Assembly (NCBI GenBank): GCA_023014335.1
Contig: JAECYW010000026.1
Span: 558,001 to 622,000, forward strand
Direction of reading: 5' to 3'
Length of the DNA stretch: 64,000 bases
Source: Galerina marginata
Taxonomy: Eukaryota > Basidiomycota > Agaricomycetes > Agaricales > Galerinaceae
Shown here: piece after piece, positions 56,376 through 64,000 of the stretch
Position numbering within the stretch: position 1 is the first letter of the stretch
Layout of the letters: every line of letters starts with the position of its first letter
Made by a program: the position numbers and the translations under genes
Notes under the pieces: model-generated
What the model saw: only the letters and a program-made list of their open reading frames with translations
Told to the model about the DNA's origin: nothing
The model's database searches: none

Positions 56376-57694
56376 TCAGATTGGGAGCCTATGTACAATC
56401 CTTACCGTTTGGTCCTTGGTACTCATTTCAACCAGCACACTGTCCGTCACTTCCTGCGGACCAAATACTTTTGTTTCCTCCGCCTTCCTTCCCAGAGAAA
56501 TAATCGTCCTATTCAGCTGACATTCGAGAATAACCTCCAGTGCATTCCAGTCCTCTTGCCGATCACAGACCAGCGAGGCCCCTTGCACCGCCAGCGCTAC
56601 GGCGCCATCGTTCCCGGGGTCCACCTTACGACTGTGGGCGTATGCGATGACTACCTGCTGCCCGAAGTTTGCTCTAGCTTCCAAATATTTCGCAATGCAT
56701 CGGATGATACCACCGCTCTTCACTGGCTTCCCGCTGGTGGTCTTCCAGTCATTATTTTTCCACACTTGCATCATTTTGACGCCTGTAGTCCAAATACCCG
56801 TTCAGTAATAAAGTCTAGGAAGTAATCAGCGAGTGACTTGCATTTTATACAGTAATCGGATGTCGTCCTGATGAGAAGGCGCTTTACCGTGATTTCATTC
56901 GTCTCCAAAAGGCGAAGAATCGACTAGAGTACATGAGTTCATAGCGGACGCGATGCATCGATTGTGAAGGCCTACAGACCATGAGTTCAGCACGCTTTAT
57001 GGTTTGCTTTCCAATACACCTCTCAGACAAATTCCTAGAAATACAAATCGTTAACAGTTTTGTATTAAAGGAAGTCCTTGTCCCTATACCTCGAATCGTG
57101 AGGACTCCACCATACTCCAAAACCTGCTTCGGTGTTTGACTTTTCACAAAAACCAGCGGTGTAGGCAACGTCCCATTCGTGCTCCTTTGCAAACATCCCT
57201 CCCGCAATGACGGGTACATTAGGCGCTGGGTCGGGATGACGACCCCTTACGTCGGAGAGACGGTATGGGGCCGGGCGTTCGTAATTACGAGCAGGGAACT
57301 TGGAATTGTTCGTCTGTGGTTGAGAATGTTCAGGAGCATCTTTAAAAGGTTTAGTTTATGTCCTTATTAACAGGAGAACCCGCAGCTTACGCGTGCGCCT
57401 GGATAACGCGGTTTGAGATCTTTGAGACTCAGGAGCGGTATGGGGTTTGGAAGGTAGTGGTATTGGAACCACATCCGTGCTGCGATCTGAATGCCTTTGG
57501 TTCTTCCCGCGTCCCGAACTTGTTTGACGAGATACTTGGGTACCTTGTGCCCGTGCCCTCTGACCCGGCCCCGAATGACTCGCCTACGCGAAGTGTGAGC
57601 ACTTCCAATTCAAAGGAGGGTCCCTTCGCACATACCACAGGTAAATTCCAACCTATTCCTTTTTCCCACCTCCTCGAGTATATGCGACAGGCAT
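56376..57694 (-). CDS. RNase-H-fold protein, catalytic acids replaced
   Basis: Minus-strand gene with an RNase-H-like domain. Well-supported exons are 57339-57090, 57034-56980, 56923-56851 and 56782-56376, all in phase. An upstream exon (about 57590-57370) encodes RGHGHKVPKYLVKQVRDAGR and LPNPIPLLSLKDLKPRYPGA. The link from that exon to the next is unclear (only a 33-nt or GC-type intron keeps the frame), and the start, perhaps the ATG at 57694, is unproven. The domain reads MFAKEHEWDVAYTAGFCEKS, GFGVWWSPHDSRN, KQTIKRAELM, LLIRTTSDYC, WKTTSGKPVKSGG and NDGAVALAVQGASL. In active RNases H the first and third signatures have Asp (YTDGS, TDS) and the last has Asp (NExAD). Here they are Ala, Thr and Val; only the Glu of AELM remains. 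It is either a catalytically dead protein or a decaying gene. Confidence 0.6.
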
Positions 57695-57870
57695 TACCGC
57701 GATCTTGAAACGACTGGCAAGTTATAGAGGCAAGGGATTCAGGCTGGTTCTCACAGGGTTCTCACGTCAAGCGACAGCCACCGGACCGTGAGTCCGTGAC
57801 CACAGCCTCGAGTTTTCCTGATCTGAGCTCCAAATCTTAAGCCCAACTATTACGACGGCTCTTCCACGTA

Positions 57871-59178
57871 ATGTCTTCAGACGTTGTCCCATTTTCGAAA
57901 CTCTCGCAGGAGCTTATCGACGAGATCATTGACACCGTTTTCGAGCTTCAGAGAATAGAACCTTGGACATCCCAATTTTGTGCCTGCGCATTGGTGTGCC
58001 GCGCGTTTCGATATCGCGCACAGAAGCACGCATTTTATTCGGTGAGGCCTTTCAGCCACCAAGACAGCATTGCAAGTTCTCGGAAGAGAGTGGATGATTT
58101 TCACGGTATCCTGCAGCAGAATCCGCGGATCGCGTCCTACGTTCGCAGGCTAAAACTCGACATGAACGGCACCAATGGATGGCTCTTTGACGATCCTTTG
58201 TTCTGCGACATCATGGAACTTATCTCGAAGACTTGGGCAGTGGAAATGAGGTTGGAACTATCGGTCTACGGATGGGGCAGCAACTTCCAGTTTACGAACA
58301 ACCGAAGGCTCGAAACGCGATTTGTCAAACCGTTTATAACACCTTTCATAACGTCCCTCGACTTGTACTCCATAAACAACATTCCGCTTTCCTTGTTTGC
58401 CCACTGCCCACACCTGGTGGAACTGGAACTGGTTCTGGTGACGGTGGAAGCTATACGCCCACCTAATGCCATCGACATTGACCATTCCTTATGCCCTCGA
58501 CCCCGCAAATTTACTTTCGAATCCTGTGGAGATACGATTCGAATCCTAACAACGGGCTATGTCGACTTCGGTTATTTGCAGCACCTTTCTGTTTCCGGCC
58601 GCCTTTCCGATCAACTAGGCGACATCGACCTGATTCTCAACGCTTCTTCCAGCTCGTTGGACGAACTACACCTTAATTTTTGTAAGCTCAGCAATTCTGT
58701 GATAGCATTCTTCTTCTAACCAAGAGCCCCAACAGATTACCTTGAACTCGGAGACACAGATGCTTTGCACGATTTGGGCAGGATCCCCAATCTCACCTTT
58801 TTATCCATATCCGAAATAAACCTCCCCGACGAAGACTCTCTCATAGAGTTATGCAACCTACTGCGTACAGAAAAAACCAAAATAAAAAAGATTGCCCTAG
58901 AGTTCAACGGGGACCTCGACGATGAATATAGTCTTGCGGAGTTCTTAGAGAAACTTGAAGCCAGCGGTTCACTCTGTGCGGTGTTGGTAAAATTGGCTGA
59001 ACGAGGCCCACTGGAGGTAGAATTCATACTGGATATTTCATTACAATGCTACAAGATTTCGGCGGAGGAGATGTGGAAACGACGGAAAAAGGAGATGCGG
59101 GTATGGTCTGCGAAGAATTTGAAGCTCGTGAGTCTGCTCAGTTCAAATCTTTGTCTGTCGCATTACCTCGATATGTAG
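57871..59178 (+). CDS. F-box protein gene 3
   Basis: Two exons (57871-58681 and 58736-59178) join in frame to 417 residues. The F-box is FSKLSQELIDEIIDTVFELQ followed by CACALVCRAFRYRAQKHAF. The C-terminal part carries leucine-rich-repeat-like lines (NIPLSLFAHCPHLVELELV, LQHLSVSGRLSDQLG, IPNLTFLSISEINLPD) ending in a charged segment. It is closest to gene 4, with near-identical introns (GTAAGCTCAG start, CAACAG end). An RNase-H-like 3'-end relic follows on the opposite strand. As for the family, a role as an SCF target-binding subunit is inferred, and the targets are unknown. Confidence 0.84.
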
Positions 59179-59987
59179 TCCTGTTTTTACGCCCAAATAG
59201 CGGTGATAGATAAAATGTCTTTCTTTTCTGTCTTTGGTACTGCTTGATGTACGAGCTGGGCTGGTATAATTTCATTTATTGTCAAGAACACATGGGTGAT
59301 TGTTTAAAGCCTGTATTAAACTGGTCAATCTTTATGCCGAATTTTTAGACCTGAAAGATGTGTGTAAACATATTACCGGACTCTATTGATACGATGTTGA
59401 ACAGGGAAACGATATGGAATCAATGAAGATAAGCCAAGCCTTGTCGGGGCTTCAGTATTTGCAGGACAGATACTTTATTGGTACGTTGTCGGAGTGAGTG
59501 GACGTCACAGAATTACATTATCTTTACATCCCTTTGGTAGAATACTTATATCCCCGCAGGTCCTTTTGATCCTTGAGACTCTGTCTGTCTCCCAAATTCA
59601 ATAATCATGGGGTTCAATCAACGGTCCTCGCCGTTTTGCGAGCGCCTTTGCACCGTCGTTCACAGCGTCACCTTTCCGATAGTGAAGTACGCGTAGGTTT
59701 CTGGGTTGTCAATTTTTGGTCGATTTGTTATCCAAATTTCGCAATTTAAAAACACCAACGGTGTGCAGTCCCTTGGCCCTACAGAGACTAATTTGTTCAA
59801 TGGGAGCGATCTGGCGGGCGTGGTTCGGAGACCGCAACGTTAAGGGAGATGACTGAAAAAGGCTGAAAAAGGACAACCAACTGTTCTCCAAACGGCCTTC
59901 CTAAATTTCGTGTCAAGCGAGAGTCACATGATCGTACACTGTAACACCAATGACCGATTGCAATCTCTTTCCTTGCTCTTTCCCGTT
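59179..59987 (-). pseudogene. Relic of the RNase-H-like 3' end (within 59602-59705) in F-box intergenic DNA
   Basis: On the minus strand around 59705-59602, RNLRVLHYRKGDAVNDGAKA continues with LAKRRGPLIEPHD and a stop. This corresponds to IAYAHSRKVDPGNDGAVALA of the gene at 56376. Only this tail is left; no upstream motif is seen. The remaining bases up to the ATG at 59988 are plain intergenic sequence. Confidence 0.5.
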
Positions 59988-61327
59988 ATGCCCCCAGGTT
60001 TTGCCCCATTTTCTCATCTCTCGCAGGAGCTCATCGACGAGATTATCGACGCCCTTCTCGAACCTCAGGAAACAAGCCGTGAGACTTCCCAATTTCGTGC
60101 CTGCGCATTGGTGTGCCGTGCCTTTCGACATCGCTCACAGAAGCACACATTTTATTCGATGACGCCTTTCCCCTTCGGAGGCGGTGCAGGTGGTCGGAGG
60201 AGAGTGGACGATTTTTACGGTATCCTGCAGGAGAATCCGCGGATCGCTTCCTACGTTCGCAAGCTAAACTTCAACATGAATGCCAACACTGGATGGCTTT
60301 TTGAAGATCCTGTATTCTGCGAGATCATGGAACTTGTCTCGAAGACCTGGGCAGTAGAGATGAAATTAGAACTATTGGTCGTTGGATGGAGACGCCCTTT
60401 CCAGTTTACGAATAACCGAACACTCGAAACGCGATTTGTCAGGCTGTTTATAACGCCTTTCATAACGTCCCTCGACTTAAAATTCATAGACAACATTCCG
60501 GTTTCCTTGCTTGCCCATTGCCCACACCTGGTTGAACTGACACTGATCAGTGTGACAGTGGAAGTAATACGCCCGCTTAGCGCCATAGACATTGACCATT
60601 CGTTATGCCCTCGACCCCGGAAATTTACGTTCAGATCCTGTGGAGATACGATTCAAAGCCTGGCAACGGGCTATGTCGACTTCGATTATTTGCAGTACCT
60701 TTCTGTTGCGGGCTACCTTTATAACGAACTACGCAATGTTGAGCTCATCCTCAATGCTGCTTCGAGCTCGCTGGAGTATCTGCACCTTGATTTTGGTAAG
60801 CTCAGAAGTGGCGTGATAGCTTTTTTTTCTAACCAAAAGCTGCAACAGCGGAACTTGAACAGGGAGACAAACTTGATTTGTACGATTTGAGCAAGATCCC
60901 CAACCTCGCCTCTTTATCCGTATCCGCAGTAAACCTCGACGATCTCGACGAAGAAGACTCTTTCGTAGATGTATGCAACCTACTGCGTACAATACCCAGC
61001 GAACAAATCAAAATAAAGACGATTGCTCTAGGCTTCCACGGCGATCTGGCCGATCCCTTGAGTCTTGCGGCGTACTTGAAAAAACTTGAAATAGGGCCAG
61101 GCGGTCCTCTTTGTCCTGTGCTGGCAAAATTGGCTGAACGAGAACCTCTGGTTGTAAAATTCATGCTGAATATTTCGTTGAAATATGATGATAATCGGAA
61201 TAAGGAAAGATGGGAACGACGGAATACGGAAATGCAGGTGTGGGTTGCGAAGAATTTGGAGGCCACAAGTCTGTTAAGTCCAAACCTTTGTCTGGAGTAT
61301 GAATACGAAATGGACTGTACGCGCTGA
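59988..61327 (+). CDS. F-box protein gene 4
   Basis: Two exons (59988-60795 and 60849-61327) join in frame to 428 residues. I chose the ATG at 59988 (MPPGFAPFSHL) because it aligns with the starts of the sister genes; the frame is open 78 nt further upstream. The F-box is FSHLSQELIDEIIDALLE followed by CALVCRAFRHRSQKHTF, and the repeat-like part includes NIPVSLLAHCPHLVELTLI and LQYLSVAGYLYNELRN. It has a glycine-rich insertion (PFPFGGGAGGRR) after the F-box that the others lack. It is highly similar to gene 3, so it is a recent tandem copy. The second exon ends EYEYEMDCTR. Confidence 0.84.
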
Positions 61328-61640
61328 ATAGTTGCATTATTCTATAGTTCCGTCAGCCTCAGGTCAAGTAGATCGTTATTTTAATGAACACTTCATTTAT
61401 CACCTTCGGACCAGCACCTCTGTCTCCCAACCCGATCATCGCCCGAACCAAATGACATTCCACGATGGATCCCACTTGGCTTAATGAGGAGCAGCGCAGA
61501 CACCGGTACCGAATCCTTTGCTCCGTCGTTACCCACGTCGCCTTTACCGCACGAAACAACGTACGCATGGTTTCCTGACCAGATTTGGCTGTCGCTTCTG
61601 ATATTTCGCAATACCGAGGCCCACAGCGCAGGTCTTCACC
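61328..61640 (-). pseudogene. Second relic of the RNase-H-like 3' end
   Basis: Minus strand, about 61611-61393: RNIRSDSQIWSGNHAYVVSC followed by GKGDVGNDGAKDSVPV aligns with the EARANFGQQVVIAYAHS...GNDGAVAL segment of the gene at 56376. It is short, and the frame diverges after it. Like the first relic, it lies tail to tail with an F-box gene. Confidence 0.5.
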
Positions 61641-61974
61641 ATGTTTTGATCAGGACGCCTGATTCAAACTGTATAAGCCGACTCCCTCCTCTCGCCCTCC
61701 TACCATAATAATCTTGACTGTAGACTTTAAGAGCTGTGGCCGAGTTGAAAGACAGCAACAGTAGGGGCAAAACTCACATTTGAAAGAAACCGTCATGAAA
61801 ATCTCAGACAATACATACAGGAAAAGCTCGACGGCCTTTGAAGACGACGACATCGGTGGGAAGACCAAATCCGATGTTCTCTTAGATTCGGATTATTCGG
61901 ATTATTCAAAACTTGAAGGGTTCAATGGTCAAACCTTGATGGGTCATTGGAATAGGTACCTCCCTCTATATAGT

Positions 61975-62335
61975 ACGTCATAGAACTGAGTCCTAGCTTT
62001 TGCAGGGCACCGCTTGTCGTTCTCGGACTCATACAAAGCGTTTAAGATGGCGGCAGGTCAAGGTTGTTTATTATCCTACAGGCTTCCTACTGTCAACTGA
62101 CCGTTGACTTTGACAGATGCTTGATAATGAAATGTAACGTATGGTCGCCCCAAATTTATGAGCAGGATGCAACCTGGGCGTTGACGGTTTGATGCACATT
62201 CGCATTGCCGCAATAGACGATCACTGAAACTCACGAAGATATGCGCGAGTCCCTAATTCACTGGCGAATATCCAAGTTGCAGACGAGAAGGCTAAAACTG
62301 ACGTTCAACTCACGACGATGTCAAGTATGTAAAGC
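61975..62335 (+). pseudogene. Decayed thioesterase fragment
   Basis: ACCGCTTGTCGTTCTCGGAC continues with TCATACAAAGCGTTTAAGAT, matching exon 3 of the thioesterase at 51772-52650 (ACCGCTTGTCGTACTCGGAC). The match then jumps to the end of exon 4, intron 4 (CTTTGACAG before the last exon) and exon 5 (GAGCAGGATGCAACCTGGGC against GAGCAAGATGCAACCTGCGG), and runs on into the 3' flank. Most of exons 3-4 is deleted and the frame is broken. The flank continues to match up to the F-box gene at 62542. Confidence 0.75.
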
Positions 62336-62541
62336 AATCAGTTTATTATAAATTGGGCAAATCGACATATTGCCCTCGGCAGTAGTCCACTTGTGACTTA
62401 TGACCCAAATTTAACCTCACCGCCCTTATCTCAATGCGGTGCAGTTTCACGTCTATTCTCAGCCTGAGCTTGATCAGCGTTGTGTGGAAACATGGGTAGC
62501 TAAAAAACAGCCATTCGAACTCTCCTTTACTACACCACGAA

Positions 62542-63910
62542 ATGTCCTCAAGCTTCGCCCCCTTTTCGCACCTCTCGCAGGAGGTCGTCGACCAGATCAT
62601 CGACTCCCTTCTTGACACAGGCAAACCTGAACATGGGATATCAAACTTTTGTGCCTGTGCACTGGTGTGCCGCTCATTTCGACATCGCTCACAGAAACAC
62701 ATATTCCATTTGACGAGAGGCTTTCACAGTAAAGATAGAGTCAACTCCTTCCATGCAATCTTGGAGGACAATCCGCGGATCGCGTCCTATGTTCGCAGGC
62801 TATGCCTCAGCATGAACTCGGTATCCGAATGGGTGGTTGATGATCCTGTATTTCTCCAAATCATGAAGCTCGTTACGCAAAACTTGGCCGTCGGCATGCA
62901 ATTTAAATTATCGATCTTCGGAGGCCCCTGGGACAAGTTCCAATTTACGAGTAATCGAACCTTCGAAACACGATTCATCAAGCCATTCGTCACTCCCTTC
63001 ATAACGTCTCTTGACTTACAGGATGTATTCAACATTCCGGTCTCCTTATTTGCTCATTGCCCACACCTGGTAGAACTGAAGTTGATCTACATTACAGTGG
63101 AGGCTGTACGACCGCCTCATGCCATCGACATTGACCATTCCTTGCGCCCCCGACCTCTGGAATTTGAATTCAGATACTGTGATGACACGATCCAAATTCT
63201 GGCCGAAACTTATGTTGACTTCAGTCGTTTGCAACACCTTTCTGTTTCCGGCTACAATATTTCACGTGAATTAGACGACATAAACCGCATTCTGGCCGCC
63301 TCTTCCAGGTCGTTGGAACGTCTGGAGTTTGCTTTCGGTACGCTCAGAGCTCCCAAATATCATTCGAACATTTCACTAAGCCTACTTGAATTCCCAAACA
63401 GAAGAATTGGAGGACAGACTTTCTGATGTATACGATCTCGGCAGAATCCCCAACCTAGCATCTTTGTCTTTATCCACAGTGACGCTGGACCCTGCCGATG
63501 GTGAAGACCCTAATGCGGACCTTTGCAACCTTCTGCGCACAATCCCCAGTGGAAAAAACAAAATGAAGATGATTGTACTTGCTTTCAAAGGAGTCCTCGA
63601 AGCTCCCTGGAGTCTTGCGGCATACCTGGAACAACTTGATGCCAGGAGTTCTCTCAGTGGGCTGCTGGTAAAGATAGCCGAACGGGAACCGCTGGCGGTT
63701 AAATTTAGGCTAGATATTGCCGTTGACTATGGCGAATACACTAGCGAAGAAGAGGGAGACGATGGGGAAATTTACCCTGGCAAGGAAAGTGGAGAGATAA
63801 AGCAAGAAGTGAATGAGGAGATGCCAAGTTGGGTAGCAAAAAATCTGGAGTTTATGACACACTTGAGTTCGAACATTTCTTTAGAGTACGATTACGAGCT
63901 TCGCTTGTAG
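62542..63910 (+). CDS. F-box protein gene 5
   Basis: Two exons (62542-63337 and 63402-63910) join in frame to 434 residues. The F-box is FSHLSQEVVDQIIDSLLDTG followed by CACALVCRSFRHRSQKHIF. The repeat-like lines are NIPVSLFAHCPHLVELKLI, LQHLSVSGYNISRELDDI and IPNLASLSLSTVTLDPADG. A long acidic insert (YTSEEEGDDGEIYPGKE) near the C-terminus is unique to this copy. The upstream region and N-terminus match gene 1 (53020), including DQIIDSLLDT, showing that both belong to one duplicated segment with the thioesterase. Here the F-box gene is intact and the thioesterase is dead; in the other segment the reverse holds. Confidence 0.85.
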
Positions 63911-64000
63911 GCCAACCAGTGCGTGGCAAGTATTTACAAATCCATTTTCTTTTTTTTTCTTCTGAATTTAATTTGAGAAGTTGCGGTACAAAACATGAGT

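Overview
The window looks like nuclear DNA of a mushroom-forming basidiomycete (Agaricomycetes). The genes carry many short GT-AG introns of roughly 45-70 nt and very short exons. The recognisable families are typical of that group: DUF6534-type seven-helix proteins, a large uncharacterised membrane family with the WDILWSCL and DRSKGD signatures, F-box proteins in tandem, a sedolisin protease and a NACHT relic. Exon models were built by hand from splice signals, reading-frame phase and comparison between copies; no database or transcript was consulted.

Layout. 1-6.7 kb: one DUF6534 gene on the plus strand, flanked by two diverged copies of an approximately 0.85-kb direct repeat. 7.5-19.1 kb: three minus-strand genes of the WDILWSCL/DRSKGD family, the middle one with a frameshift, separated by gene-poor DNA that holds a broken NACHT (NLR-type) relic. 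20.5-23.3 kb: a minus-strand gene for a long Ser/Pro/Thr-rich protein. 26.0-41.2 kb: four more DUF6534 genes, all minus. The last two lie in a tandem duplication of about 3 kb. A young non-autonomous LTR element (154-bp identical LTRs, 5-bp target duplication) sits at the left edge of the first unit. 42.4-50.0 kb: three conserved plus-strand genes, namely mitochondrial adrenodoxin-type ferredoxin, secreted tripeptidyl-peptidase-like sedolisin and a Delta12-type fatty-acid desaturase. 51.8-63.9 kb: a hotdog thioesterase, then five F-box genes (one with a frameshift) interleaved with an RNase-H-like gene and its relics. A decayed second thioesterase lies upstream of the fifth F-box gene.

The conserved metabolic block (42-52 kb) lies between two fast-evolving, duplicated regions. 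I saw no operon-like grouping, CRISPR, tRNA or rRNA. The most notable items are the DUF6534 array with its shared core-promoter layout, the miniature LTR element with a copia-like half-tRNA primer site, the 8-nt exon inside the first histidine box of the desaturase, the RNase-H-fold gene that has lost its catalytic acids, and the shared segment in which one copy kept the thioesterase and the other kept the intact F-box gene.
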